From IMG/VR virus record IMGVR_UViG_3300044712_001255, positions 124,001 to 188,000 of that record: DNA of 64,000 bases. One strand, written 5' to 3'. Position 1 is the first letter of the stretch. Every line of letters begins with the position of its first letter. The translations under genes were made by a program, and so were the position numbers. Positions 41,445 to 49,436 of the stretch are shown piece after piece. The DNA is from a virus. The notes under the pieces are model-generated. The model ran no database searches. It worked only from the letters and a program-made list of their open reading frames with translations, and had not been told where the DNA came from.

Positions 41445-41993
41445 ATGGCTGACAAAAAGTACATTTGTGTGATTGATACTGAGACGACTGGCCTTGATCC
41501 CAAGGTACATGAGATCATAGACCTTTGCTTCGTGCGTCTATCATTTGAACCCGGTCCGCGGTGGAAGGAGACCATTGAGGAAGAGGGTCGTGTTGCTTGC
41601 AAAACGTTTCCAACAAATCCTAATGTTGATCCAACTGTTGCCGCAATCAACGGGTATGACGCCGCTCTGTGGGCTAAGGAGGCTGTGACTCTCCCAACTG
41701 CTCTTTACAACGCGCTTCCTCTAATGAAGGACGCATATCACATCGGTAGCAAGCCTTCATTTGATATTTCATTCATTGAAGCTGCGCTCGAGCGCCTTCA
41801 CTGGCAGCTTCCTCGCCTCGCAGGACACCACGCAATTGACATGGTATCGTCATTTGCATCTCTGTGGTTTGAGGGAAAGATCAAGAAGATTGGTCAGTCA
41901 TACGTGATGTCAACGCTCATTCCAGATGAGAAACAGCGTCATACTGCAGAAGAAGACGTCAACAACCTGATTGAAATGTTGAAGTTCCTGTGA
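41445..41993 (+). CDS. DEDDh 3'-5' exonuclease (DNA polymerase III epsilon-like)
   Basis: 182 residues. YICVIDTETTGLDP (exo I), the Asp in SKPSFDISFIEAAL (exo II) and RHTAEEDVNNLIE (exo III, with His and Asp) define the DEDDh family. It removes 3' nucleotides and is the natural proofreading partner for the DnaE polymerase, which has no exonuclease domain of its own. It overlaps the DNA glycosylase gene by one base. Confidence 0.9.
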   Translation: MADKKYICVIDTETTGLDPKVHEIIDLCFVRLSFEPGPRWKETIEEEGRVACKTFPTNPNVDPTVAAINGYDAALWAKEAVTLPTALYNALPLMKDAYHIGSKPSFDISFIEAALERLHWQLPRLAGHHAIDMVSSFASLWFEGKIKKIGQSYVMSTLIPDEKQRHTAEEDVNNLIEMLKFL

Positions 41994-42430
41994 TGAAACG
42001 TGGGTGGATTCCATCAAGAAGCCCGTATAGTCTTATACAAGAAGACGTTTGGTCACCAACGAACGGTGGATGGTTGGTGCTTGTGTCTTGCGTGCTGTTG
42101 AATTGCACGACTCGCAAGCAAGTCCAGAAAGTGATGCCACGATTTCATCACGATTGGAATTCACCCGCAAAGTTTCTCCTTGCTGATGTTGATGATGTGC
42201 AGAATACGATCAAGTGTCTTGGATTTGGGTCTCGGCGGACACTTAGACTTCGAGACCTTGCACAAGACATGCTCGCTGGTTTCACTGATCCTCGAGAACT
42301 GCGCGGTATTGGAGAATACTCTGCACGTTCGTATGAGATATTTTGCTTAGGAAAGTTGGGAGATGAAGAACCCAGTGACGGCTCACTTGGGCGATATTGG
42401 CGATGGGCGAAGAGAAATCTTTCCAGGTGA
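41993..42430 (+). CDS. HhH-GPD DNA glycosylase, MBD4-like
   Basis: 145 residues. GWLVLVSCVLLNCTTRKQV, ELRGIGEYSARSYEIFCLG (helix-hairpin-helix, ~102-120) and EEPSDGSLGRYWRW match the C-terminal glycosylase domain of MBD4. MBD4 has LLIATIFLNRTSGK, LHGIGKYGNDSYRIFC and HPEDHKLNKYHDW at the same places. Asp129 is the likely catalytic residue. MBD4 removes T or U opposite G after cytosine deamination. It is shorter than bacterial MutY or Nth and lacks their Fe-S cluster cysteines. Confidence 0.8.
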   Translation: MKRGWIPSRSPYSLIQEDVWSPTNGGWLVLVSCVLLNCTTRKQVQKVMPRFHHDWNSPAKFLLADVDDVQNTIKCLGFGSRRTLRLRDLAQDMLAGFTDPRELRGIGEYSARSYEIFCLGKLGDEEPSDGSLGRYWRWAKRNLSR

Positions 42431-42620
42431 TATGTGCATTGTCGCCGACAGAGTTCCATTTTTTGACGTAGAATTTACATCAATTATACCTGTGAGTTAC
42501 CCATTGCCACCCATGCTTGTTATTTCAACGCGTGCAAAAGTAGTTGATGGTTGCGTAACGGTATTGTTGAATGGACGATTACTGCTAGTGATCGCAAGAG
42601 CTTTGTCAAGGATTTTCTAA
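42363..42620 (+). CDS. PGDMIEW-family relative, diverged
   Basis: 85 residues from ATG 42363, overlapping the glycosylase by 68 nt because no later in-frame ATG precedes the core IFPGDMCIVADR. PPMLVISTRAK and LLNGRLLLVIAR correspond to the family strands. It is the first of three short consecutive genes of similar build. Function unknown. Confidence 0.45.
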   Translation: MKNPVTAHLGDIGDGRREIFPGDMCIVADRVPFFDVEFTSIIPVSYPLPPMLVISTRAKVVDGCVTVLLNGRLLLVIARALSRIF

Positions 42621-42862
42621 TGAACGAGTTGAAAGATGGTGATGCCGTCGTCACAGTTCGTGTTCTTCGTATAAGAGCAGAAAATGGTGAAATAGTTACA
42701 ATTCCTGAGAACACGTTGTGCATCGTTTTAGAAGCTGATAGCGAACAACGTGTTCTAGCTGATAACGTAATGTCAATTACGTCAGCCTGTTACGTGTTGC
42801 CGAACAACTATCACAGTCCATTCTTCGTAAGTTCACATTTTTTACGATTGGCATTCACATGA
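42620..42862 (+). CDS. Unknown 80-residue beta-rich protein
   Basis: ATG 42620 overlaps the previous stop (TAATG). MNELKDGDAVVTVRVLRIRA and IPENTLCIVLEADSEQRVLA suggest a small barrel. Weakly similar in layout to the PGDMIEW proteins around it. Confidence 0.5.
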   Translation: MNELKDGDAVVTVRVLRIRAENGEIVTIPENTLCIVLEADSEQRVLADNVMSITSACYVLPNNYHSPFFVSSHFLRLAFT

Positions 42863-43164
42863 GCAAGTGCTATATCAACCCAGGCGATATCGTGATTGCT
42901 AAACATGATTCGCAAATCGTGCCAGTGGATAGTGGTCCAATATGGATAGTCCAACAGCAAACTCACTTTTTGCTCATTGCACTAAATTGTGATACCATTG
43001 TTAAACAGCATGATTTTACAACACCAACGTACCCCGCTGCTCGTGATCTTGCAGATCCCTGTGTCGTGTTGTATGAAGGCAGACTGTGTATTATGTCACG
43101 TAATAATCTGTGCAGAGTAGATTTTTCAAGTCGCAAGAGATTTGAACGTACAAGAAGGCGGTAA
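42859..43164 (+). CDS. Small protein with PGD motif, PGDMIEW-like
   Basis: 101 residues: MSKCYINPGDIVIAKHDSQI, then GPIWIVQQQTHFLLIAL and VVLYEGRLCIMSRNNLCRV. The INPGD start and three-strand pattern link it to the scattered family. It overlaps its neighbour in ATGA style and has a basic C-terminus. Confidence 0.5.
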   Translation: MSKCYINPGDIVIAKHDSQIVPVDSGPIWIVQQQTHFLLIALNCDTIVKQHDFTTPTYPAARDLADPCVVLYEGRLCIMSRNNLCRVDFSSRKRFERTRRR

Positions 43165-43166
43165 CC

Positions 43167-43631
43167 ATGAACGATACTCTACGTAAGCGTCCTGAACGCA
43201 AGAAGAAAGAGAAGAGCAAAGTAGCAAAGACGTCCTTTGGTACAATGAAGAGCTTTGACCCAAGGACCGCGTCAGCTGATGACATGTGTTTCAAGGTCAA
43301 TGAGGCGGGAGAGCGTGTATTTGATGCAAAAGTTGGTGAACGTGTCATAGTGCAACGCTTCAATTCATGCGCCGAGGGAAAATATGACTTTGATGTTGGA
43401 ATCATCAAAGCAATTGAAGACGACGGCACCGTAAAGTTTTGGGACGAAACAAAGGAACAATGGTTCTATTTCGATTGGTGCCATGAAAACATTCCGCTTG
43501 TGTTCAAGGTGGATGAAGCCAGTATCAGGAAGTTCAGCAAGCGCAAGCGACGTTCCAAGGTAGAAGAGCAGCGCGAAGAGGGTATCGCAGCAGTAGAGGC
43601 CCTAATTGAACAAAGCGAAGAAGACGAGTGA
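43167..43631 (+). CDS. Unknown 154-residue basic/acidic protein
   Basis: A Lys/Arg-rich start (MNDTLRKRPERKKKEKSKV), then a Tudor/SH3-like beta part (DAKVGERVIVQRFNSC, TVKFWDETKEQWFYFDW) and a helical charged end. The middle looks like a chromatin-type small barrel. Function unknown. Confidence 0.5.
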   Translation: MNDTLRKRPERKKKEKSKVAKTSFGTMKSFDPRTASADDMCFKVNEAGERVFDAKVGERVIVQRFNSCAEGKYDFDVGIIKAIEDDGTVKFWDETKEQWFYFDWCHENIPLVFKVDEASIRKFSKRKRRSKVEEQREEGIAAVEALIEQSEEDE

Positions 43632-43926
43632 TGAGGCAAGCGCTTGGTACAACATAGATCCTGGCGATCTTTTTGAGTGGCGATTTGCCTATGTTTACAA
43701 CAGGGGTGGTCGCACATTGGCGCCAAAAAATATCGAAATATGGATAAGCGCTAATGATGATAGTCCAATTGGTGAATGGTATCCTGCGTCTCGTCCGTGT
43801 CTGCTGATTTCAAAGACGTCGCGTTCTGTATCGTACGTTAGTAACGGCAAATTTGCTAACATTGACGCCACAATTTGCGAATTTGCGTCAACAGCGGGAC
43901 CAGTCGTACCTGTTCCGTGTTGGTAA
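43606..43926 (+). CDS. PGDMIEW-family relative (TTG start)
   Basis: 106 residues. No ATG precedes the core, and TTG 43606 has AGAGG 7 nt upstream. NIDPGDLFEWRFAYVY, then RPCLLISKTSRSVSYVSNGK matches the family. It overlaps the previous gene by 26 nt. Function unknown. Confidence 0.5.
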   Translation: MNKAKKTSDEASAWYNIDPGDLFEWRFAYVYNRGGRTLAPKNIEIWISANDDSPIGEWYPASRPCLLISKTSRSVSYVSNGKFANIDATICEFASTAGPVVPVPCW

Positions 43927-43962
43927 GTTAGTGTGTAAATAAGACACCGAGTAGGTAGATTC

Positions 43963-45471
43963 ATGCCATCAAGGAAAAAACGTTTGCTCTACAGAAGCAC
44001 GTCAATTTTCGGCAGAGCACCACGACCAACAAAAGAAATGAACCCACCCATGAAAATGAAGCGCAAGAAGTTTGATCCTGACATCAACCAAATGGATTCG
44101 CTTGTCAATGGCGCGACCGTGTCCAACATTCGTTGGCTTGCCAACAAGTACTATGCGTCTGGAATCCCGGAAGCCCTTGAGACTTGTGGCGCAGTGCTCG
44201 ATAAGATTGCGCCCTTTGCTGAAAAGCCTGGCATTTTCACCGCAGGTCGATCGATGTTGGGTCTCCTTGAGCTCTTTGGTGATAACAACGCCGTGTGGTC
44301 TGATTGTTACTTTGACGACAAGTCAGAGTGGGTTGAGCCATTCAGCTCTGCGTTGTTGCGTATGATTGTCAATGTTGCGTCCGAGTTTCCTTATGAGGTC
44401 ATTCGCCCAAAGGATAATTCCAAGACGTCGGCAATCAAGGTCGTTGACTTTGATGGTGTAAAGGTTGGGTGGAATGTCGTTGCGTCGTCTCCTGATTTGA
44501 TGCCATTCTCCATCTACGTTGAGGTGGGCGGAGTCGATCATGTCAAGGCAATCTTGAAGGACAAGATGTGGCACCAATACGGCGACAAGTCATTGGTGTT
44601 GAACCAGACGCACAATGTTATGAATGACTCCACAAAGGTGGAGATCAAGGTTGACGACCTTGTTGATGCACTTCCGAGCGGGCCCGCCGCTCGCCACGCT
44701 CGAAACTTTGAGAAGGCGTTTGCAGTCAATGAGCATCGATCATTGTTCCTGTATGGGCCTCCCGGGTCTGGTAAGAGCACCATGGCTCGACAAATTGCCA
44801 AGGAGCTCAACCTGCGAAGCATCAGGTTCAAGGTACAGTGCATCAATGACAACGTCGGCACGCTGCAGGACATTGTTGAAATCTTTCAACCAGGGTGCAT
44901 CATCATTGATGACTTTGATCGTGCAGCAGACCCAGCAGTGCAGCTCGACCTGATCTCTCACATCAGGAAGACTGTGCCGCTTATCATTGCCACTGCGAAC
45001 GATCGCAATGCGCTCGATGAGGCGCTGCTGCGGCCTGAGCGCTTTGATGAGCTTGAGTTCGTCAAGCAACTCGATGAGGGCGTGATTCGCAACATGCTTG
45101 GGCAGTATGCCGATGAAGCATATGACCAGGTAAAGGATTGGCCGATTGTCTTCATCAATGACTATGTGCGTCGGCGCAAGTGGTTGTCTGCCGAGGAGGC
45201 CGTTGAGGCTATGCGCGAGCTCTCTCGGCGTGTTGCTCGACTGTCGTCTTATGATGATGACGATGCGTTCAATAGTGCTGAATCCATCAGGCGCCTCTTG
45301 AAGACTTCTGGCGGCAAGCGTCGGTTGAAGATGTCGACCGCTGCTTCGAATCGAGTGCCAGCGCCACCCGGGCTCAGTGACCCTGCGTTGCAAGCTCTGC
45401 TTGAGCAGATTAACGACGGCGATAGCGAAGATGAATCTTACGCCGAGGAAGAATGCAACTTTGTGAAATAA
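43963..45471 (+). CDS. AAA-family ATPase
   Basis: 502 residues. Walker A is LFLYGPPGSGKSTMARQI near residue 264 and Walker B is CIIIDDFDRA near 312. IATANDRNALDEALLRPERFDELEF gives sensor 1 and the arginine-finger region typical of classical AAA domains. The N-terminal 250 residues are an unrecognised substrate or adaptor domain. The protein probably forms a ring that unfolds or remodels a partner. Distant VWA proteins (814, 10785) and Ntn hydrolases (15738, 16315, 18900) are conceivable partners but not linked by position. Confidence 0.85.
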   Translation: MPSRKKRLLYRSTSIFGRAPRPTKEMNPPMKMKRKKFDPDINQMDSLVNGATVSNIRWLANKYYASGIPEALETCGAVLDKIAPFAEKPGIFTAGRSMLGLLELFGDNNAVWSDCYFDDKSEWVEPFSSALLRMIVNVASEFPYEVIRPKDNSKTSAIKVVDFDGVKVGWNVVASSPDLMPFSIYVEVGGVDHVKAILKDKMWHQYGDKSLVLNQTHNVMNDSTKVEIKVDDLVDALPSGPAARHARNFEKAFAVNEHRSLFLYGPPGSGKSTMARQIAKELNLRSIRFKVQCINDNVGTLQDIVEIFQPGCIIIDDFDRAADPAVQLDLISHIRKTVPLIIATANDRNALDEALLRPERFDELEFVKQLDEGVIRNMLGQYADEAYDQVKDWPIVFINDYVRRRKWLSAEEAVEAMRELSRRVARLSSYDDDDAFNSAESIRRLLKTSGGKRRLKMSTAASNRVPAPPGLSDPALQALLEQINDGDSEDESYAEEECNFVK

Positions 45472-46346
45472 TCGCTGAACGGTTCAGAGCAAACAAATCA
45501 ACACAAGTGCATGTGTTGAATGCGGAATTAAAGCTTCCGCTTGGCACTCGAATCATCTCTGACATTGGATACGTTGTTGGGTTGGATGTTGGGTTGGATG
45601 TGTTAGATGATTTCACGCTCCGGCGCGTAGACGTTGGATCTACGCGTGGAAGACTTATCGCGACATACCAAGTTCAAATGCCCGTAACGCGAGTACGACA
45701 AAACTGGCAATGGGGTCCTGAAGTCATCGAAGGAACTGAAACCATACGTTGCGATGAACACGAGCTAGAACTAGTTGAGAATCAAGACATGGCAATGCCA
45801 CAAAATGCATACTATCCGCAATATAATGCAGGAACGACAATCCAGGCGTCAGTGGTGATGCCAATAAAAACAATACAGCACGAAGACAACGTATCTGTCG
45901 TGACTTCCGAAAAAGAAACACAACCCAAACAACAAAAGAAAGAAGAGAAACAAACAATGGCAACTACAACTGTAACACCCGCTTCCCTGTTCGACATGGC
46001 CAAGTCTGACGTCAATGACGCACTGTATCGTACGGCAGCCACGCAGCTGACCAACGTCGTTGCTGGACTCGTTGCCGAGTTCCTGAAGGCTGAGGGCGCT
46101 GACGATGGCGTGCTGAAGTTCTTTGCGAATCAGGCAGAGAAGCCTCTTGGCAAGGCGCTAACGTCAGCCGTCATTGGCTACGGCCTGACCGCGCTGCCGC
46201 AGTACTCCAGCGATGCTCGAGTCACCAAGCTGTCGAAGGAGTTCCGCGTGGGTGGATTTGCCGGTGGGCTGAATGAGGTCGCAAACAAGATTGCACCCAA
46301 GCTGTTGCCTGCTGTCATGACGATCATCGAGGGATTGCCGGAGTGA
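45453..46346 (+). CDS. Two-part unknown protein with possible internal start
   Basis: 297 residues overlapping the AAA gene by 19 nt. Residues 1-105 are beta-rich (IISDIGYVVGLDVGLDV repeat), then comes a Gln/Lys linker. An in-frame ATG at 45957, preceded by AGAAGAG, begins MATTTVTPASLFDMAKSDVN, a separate helical domain of 129 residues with more GC-rich codons. It may be two products or a fusion. No family recognised. Confidence 0.5.
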   Translation: MQLCEIIAERFRANKSTQVHVLNAELKLPLGTRIISDIGYVVGLDVGLDVLDDFTLRRVDVGSTRGRLIATYQVQMPVTRVRQNWQWGPEVIEGTETIRCDEHELELVENQDMAMPQNAYYPQYNAGTTIQASVVMPIKTIQHEDNVSVVTSEKETQPKQQKKEEKQTMATTTVTPASLFDMAKSDVNDALYRTAATQLTNVVAGLVAEFLKAEGADDGVLKFFANQAEKPLGKALTSAVIGYGLTALPQYSSDARVTKLSKEFRVGGFAGGLNEVANKIAPKLLPAVMTIIEGLPE

Positions 46347-46347
46347 C

Positions 46348-46533
46348 ATGACTATTACTAAGCACGTCGTTGGGATGCTGATCATTTTTGCGTTTATTGG
46401 ACTGTGCGCCTGGAGCTTGTACTTCATATTTGAGAACGCAACGTGGTGCAGGAAGGTATGCGATCCATACGCACTCAAGATGTGTGGTGACAACCTCGCT
46501 GTGTGTGCTGATGATTCTGTGAGGAAACGATAA
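46348..46533 (+). CDS. Single-TM small protein with Cys-rich tail
   Basis: 61 residues: a transmembrane segment (MLIIFAFIGLCAWSLYFIF) followed by a short outer part with four Cys (CRKVCDPYALKMCG, CAD). In layout it resembles the CP-x2-M miniproteins at 51.2-52.0 and 56.8 kb, but the spacing of Cys differs. Confidence 0.55.
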   Translation: MTITKHVVGMLIIFAFIGLCAWSLYFIFENATWCRKVCDPYALKMCGDNLAVCADDSVRKR

Positions 46534-46534
46534 C

Positions 46535-46705
46535 GTGATCAGCCAACAACAGATCGACGACATGAAGCGTCGAATGAGTGACATTCAGTTCGATCTTACT
46601 GCACGTCAAGCGTTGCAGATTGGTCGCAAGTTGGCCAGTGATGTGAAGCTGTTGCTCAATCAACTTGAACGCTTGCGACAGGAAAACAATAATGACACTC
46701 GATGA
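46535..46705 (+). CDS. Unknown 56-residue coiled-coil protein (GTG start)
   Basis: GTG 46535 follows directly on the previous stop. ISQQQIDDMKRRMSDIQFDL and VKLLLNQLERLRQENN are helical with heptads. It fills the gap and overlaps the next start by 14 nt. Confidence 0.5.
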   Translation: MISQQQIDDMKRRMSDIQFDLTARQALQIGRKLASDVKLLLNQLERLRQENNNDTR

Positions 46706-47084
46706 AGCCATCACACACTACACTCACCTCGGCACTGGTTCTTCGCAGCTAGCGCATGAGGCGCTTCAACTGTCAGAATGGTTACAGGAACTGCGTGTTC
46801 GTCGTAAGCAAACTGATTCTGTTGATGGACCTGACGCCCTTGTTGAGAGTACACGATGCCTACGCAGGTTGGCACAGCAATCACACGATGATCATCTCTT
46901 CAGGAAGATCTGTGATTACGTGGTGCAGTTGACATGTCAGGGTCATCCCAATAAGGTGGGTGTTCCCTACACCGAAAAGTGGCCCTCGCCTGATGTGATG
47001 ACACGGTTGAATGACGTAGGCATCTATATCAACAGACGTCAAGTGGGCAGCAGGACTTACACAGAGATCACATGGGACAGGTGA
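46692..47084 (+). CDS. Unknown 130-residue protein
   Basis: From ATG 46692: MTLDEAITHYTHLGTGSSQL, helical, with VRRKQTDSVDGP in the middle and a beta end (IYINRRQVGSRTYTEITW). No family recognised. Confidence 0.55.
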   Translation: MTLDEAITHYTHLGTGSSQLAHEALQLSEWLQELRVRRKQTDSVDGPDALVESTRCLRRLAQQSHDDHLFRKICDYVVQLTCQGHPNKVGVPYTEKWPSPDVMTRLNDVGIYINRRQVGSRTYTEITWDR

Positions 47085-47085
47085 A

Positions 47086-47544
47086 ATGATGAGTAATGCA
47101 GACAAATCAACAAAGCAATTGATGGCAGCTCTTGACACGCCCACTTTGGACAAGGTGGTGGAACTCATCGTTGGCGACTGGAGCGGTGACGGGCACGATA
47201 AGAAAGAATCGTGCGTCATCAAGTCCACACACGATGGCAAGGACATCGAGAAGTTCTACCAGGCAGGCGTGAAAAAGCTCAAGTGCGACCCAGCACAGGA
47301 AGTCGCCGAGTATGAAGCATCGACGCTGTGTGCTGATACCGTCAAGAAGCTGGTTGCAGCCGGGTTTGAGTGCCGGTCAGGCGATGAGGTCAACAAAGAC
47401 GGCACTCTGGACCTCTGGACGACGGCGTACGAGGACGTCTACATGTTCGTCGCCGTCAAGGGATCCAAGGGGAAGCTCGTGTGGGAACGCAATGATTCTG
47501 CGGGCTCACACGTCAACATCGGTGGTTATGGCTTGTTCGAGTGA
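47086..47544 (+). CDS. Unknown 152-residue protein
   Basis: Start ATG 47086 or 47089. Helical N-terminus (STKQLMAALDTPTLDKVVEL), a charged centre and a C-terminal beta region ending SHVNIGGYGLFE. Codons are noticeably more GC-rich than the genes before 46 kb. No family recognised. Confidence 0.55.
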   Translation: MMSNADKSTKQLMAALDTPTLDKVVELIVGDWSGDGHDKKESCVIKSTHDGKDIEKFYQAGVKKLKCDPAQEVAEYEASTLCADTVKKLVAAGFECRSGDEVNKDGTLDLWTTAYEDVYMFVAVKGSKGKLVWERNDSAGSHVNIGGYGLFE

Positions 47545-47550
47545 GGCACT

Positions 47551-47811
47551 GTGATCTACGTCACACCAGACCCAGCGCTTCCTGTCACCTTCGATTCGTT
47601 CGTCGAGCAGTACATGCCCCGTGCCCTTGAGATGTGTCACGAGCAGGGACGTCCTGAGTTCCATGCTCGTCTCATGGCTGAATCGATGGCACACCTCGAC
47701 ATTGAGGTCATCAGGGATGTGATGACACTGCAGAACTGCTCGGCGCAAGAGGCGCTACAACTAATGCTCAAACCACAGGAGACAACACATGACACCAAAC
47801 CCACTCTGTAA
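47551..47811 (+). CDS. Unknown 86-residue protein (GTG start)
   Basis: GTG 47551; IYVTPDPALPVTFDSFVEQY then helical segments (HARLMAESMAHLDIEVIRD). Overlaps the next gene by 23 nt. No family recognised. Confidence 0.5.
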   Translation: MIYVTPDPALPVTFDSFVEQYMPRALEMCHEQGRPEFHARLMAESMAHLDIEVIRDVMTLQNCSAQEALQLMLKPQETTHDTKPTL

Positions 47812-48379
47812 CACACCGTCACATCCCATTGTGCCTACGCTCACCATCGCTGGGCAGTGCGTCAGGGGGACGTATACCAAGGGCGCAACATACGATGGCA
47901 AATATCCATCATCACCGTCATACATGCGATGGATATTTGATTCATTTCCGTTCAGTGTCATGATCACAGCGTTTTCTGACAAGATTAACGTTGTGTATCG
48001 TGAGCCGACACTTGGTCACTTTGACTATGAAGCGTGCTCAGATCTGCAGCAAGTCGCCGATGACATCACCAGGAAACTCGACCTATACGCAGCCAACATG
48101 CGTGACTGGATGACTCGTGTGGAACAGAAACCCGTCTCTGGCACCACGCCTGACCAACGAGCTCGTGAGTTCCTGAAGCGTATCCGTGACGAGGCAGCGG
48201 GCATGGGACTCAACATCTTCGCTGTGGTGGGTGGGCCTGCGTACTCAGGGTGTTCGATCTATCACAATTGTGGATCAGAACGCAGCAACAACGCTGTCTG
48301 GTCAGCACGGATACATCACAACGGGTGGGAACGTGATCATGGGTTTGATCCTGACCACGATTGGGAGAAGGACGAATGA
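47789..48379 (+). CDS. Unknown 196-residue protein
   Basis: MTPNPLCNTPSHPIVPTLTI start. Beta-rich middle (MRWIFDSFPFSVMITAFSDK), a helical section, and a C-terminal half with CSIYHNCGSE and many His/Trp (GWERDHGFDPDHDWEK). Possible metal binding at the C-terminus. No family recognised. Confidence 0.5.
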   Translation: MTPNPLCNTPSHPIVPTLTIAGQCVRGTYTKGATYDGKYPSSPSYMRWIFDSFPFSVMITAFSDKINVVYREPTLGHFDYEACSDLQQVADDITRKLDLYAANMRDWMTRVEQKPVSGTTPDQRAREFLKRIRDEAAGMGLNIFAVVGGPAYSGCSIYHNCGSERSNNAVWSARIHHNGWERDHGFDPDHDWEKDE

Positions 48380-48630
48380 GCGACGATCCTCTACGACAAC
48401 GAGAATCACAGGCACGCTTGGACTTCGTGCACACATATCTCGCTATGCAACCACGACAACGTCTTGAGATGATGAGGCAATTGCTCATTGATCTACTTGA
48501 CGTTGAGGAACAAGGTTACTATGAAGATTTTATCCTTGATATGTTGCAAATCGTTGAGGGTCAATGGGAAGCTAAGATCAAGGTAGCAGAGGAACGTGTA
48601 CAACGCATTATGAATGATGCGCCGAGGTAA
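48376..48630 (+). CDS. Unknown 84-residue helical protein
   Basis: ATG 48376 overlaps the previous stop. MSDDPLRQRESQARLDFVHT and further amphipathic helices, with an acidic centre. No family recognised. Confidence 0.5.
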   Translation: MSDDPLRQRESQARLDFVHTYLAMQPRQRLEMMRQLLIDLLDVEEQGYYEDFILDMLQIVEGQWEAKIKVAEERVQRIMNDAPR

Positions 48631-48631
48631 A

Positions 48632-48811
48632 ATGGACGAAGATCTTAAGGAAACCGCAAAAGAACTAAGTGAAATTGTCGTTCAACAAGCGAAGACTGTC
48701 ACTCGTGTGGTCGCAGCATCAACGTTCAAACCCGTTGTTACGCTTGTCAAATCGCTCATAAGTGATGACGACGACGATGATGACTTTGATGATGAGGACT
48801 CGTGGTGGTGA
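48632..48811 (+). CDS. Small protein with poly-Asp tail
   Basis: 59 residues from ATG 48632 (GAGG before it). An N-terminal helix (LKETAKELSEIVVQQAKTVT), a hydrophobic patch (FKPVVTLVKSLI) and an acidic tail ending DEDSWW. No family recognised. Confidence 0.45.
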   Translation: MDEDLKETAKELSEIVVQQAKTVTRVVAASTFKPVVTLVKSLISDDDDDDDFDDEDSWW

Positions 48812-48852
48812 GTTGACGTGTAGATAATTCGTGTCCATGGTGCCATGAGTCC

Positions 48853-49158
48853 ATGGTCAAAGCAATTCAATATATTCGAGAGTTCTTCCGTGAGCCCGTG
48901 AGATGGTTGTCATTTAGTCTACCCAAACGCCACCCTCGGTGGGCTTTTATTATAGACGGCCAGGGACATGAGTGGGTGATTACCGAGAATGATTTTGCTG
49001 GTATCAATGCTACATGTGAAGAACTTGAATTGCAAATGTGGATTGATACTGACACTGGTGAGTATGAGGTATGCGACATTGTGACCGCGAATAGCGGCGG
49101 TGATTGCATGCCTGACGTTGCGAATCTTGCAATTGACGCGTGGAGATCGAAGTACTAA
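48853..49158 (+). CDS. Unknown 101-residue protein
   Basis: Three ATGs (48836, 48844, 48853) in different frames follow a GATAAT hexamer (48823-48828); only 48853 gives a long frame. PRWAFIIDGQGHEWVITEND and TDTGEYEVCDIVTANSGG suggest a beta-rich domain. The stop overlaps the next start (TAATG). Confidence 0.5.
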   Translation: MVKAIQYIREFFREPVRWLSFSLPKRHPRWAFIIDGQGHEWVITENDFAGINATCEELELQMWIDTDTGEYEVCDIVTANSGGDCMPDVANLAIDAWRSKY

Positions 49159-49433
49159 TGTTTCCTGGCGACATGATCGAGTGGGAGTATACACTTGACC
49201 ACCGACTTGTGCATAAGGGAGAACAATTGTGGTCAACGACGATGTGCCAGTGGTGTCCAATCGATGAAAAATCTTTGCTGATTCATGTAGATACTGACAC
49301 ATATACGTGGCTCAATTCAAGGGGATTGTTTCGCGCGCGAATAGACGATACGCTCGACCAACCTCCACGAGGTGGTCGTCATCTTGCCGTTACCCCGCGT
49401 CAGTGCAACATGCTCCACACTAAGGTATATTGA
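49158..49433 (+). CDS. PGDMIEW-family small protein, copy 5
   Basis: 91 residues starting MFPGDMIEWEYTLDHRLVHK, with KSLLIHVDTDTYTWL and GLFRARIDDT. The DNA is more diverged than copies 1-3, yet a hairpin still occurs at the same place (CAAT 49313-49316, ATTG 49325-49328). A second hairpin, GACC(A)ACCTC/GAGGTGGTC with a one-base bulge (49356-49377), follows the core. Function unknown. Confidence 0.7.
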   Translation: MFPGDMIEWEYTLDHRLVHKGEQLWSTTMCQWCPIDEKSLLIHVDTDTYTWLNSRGLFRARIDDTLDQPPRGGRHLAVTPRQCNMLHTKVY

Positions 49434-49436
49434 ACC

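Noticed and set aside
44740-45393. 217-codon open frame on the minus strand
   Set aside because: It lies wholly antisense to the AAA ATPase, whose frame has clear Walker motifs. The antisense translation is rich in Arg, His and Gln with no family pattern.
48836-48900. Short leader ORFs starting at ATG 48836 and 48844
   Set aside because: They encode 3 and 18 residues with no ribosome site and no conservation to compare. The third ATG (48853) gives the real gene.
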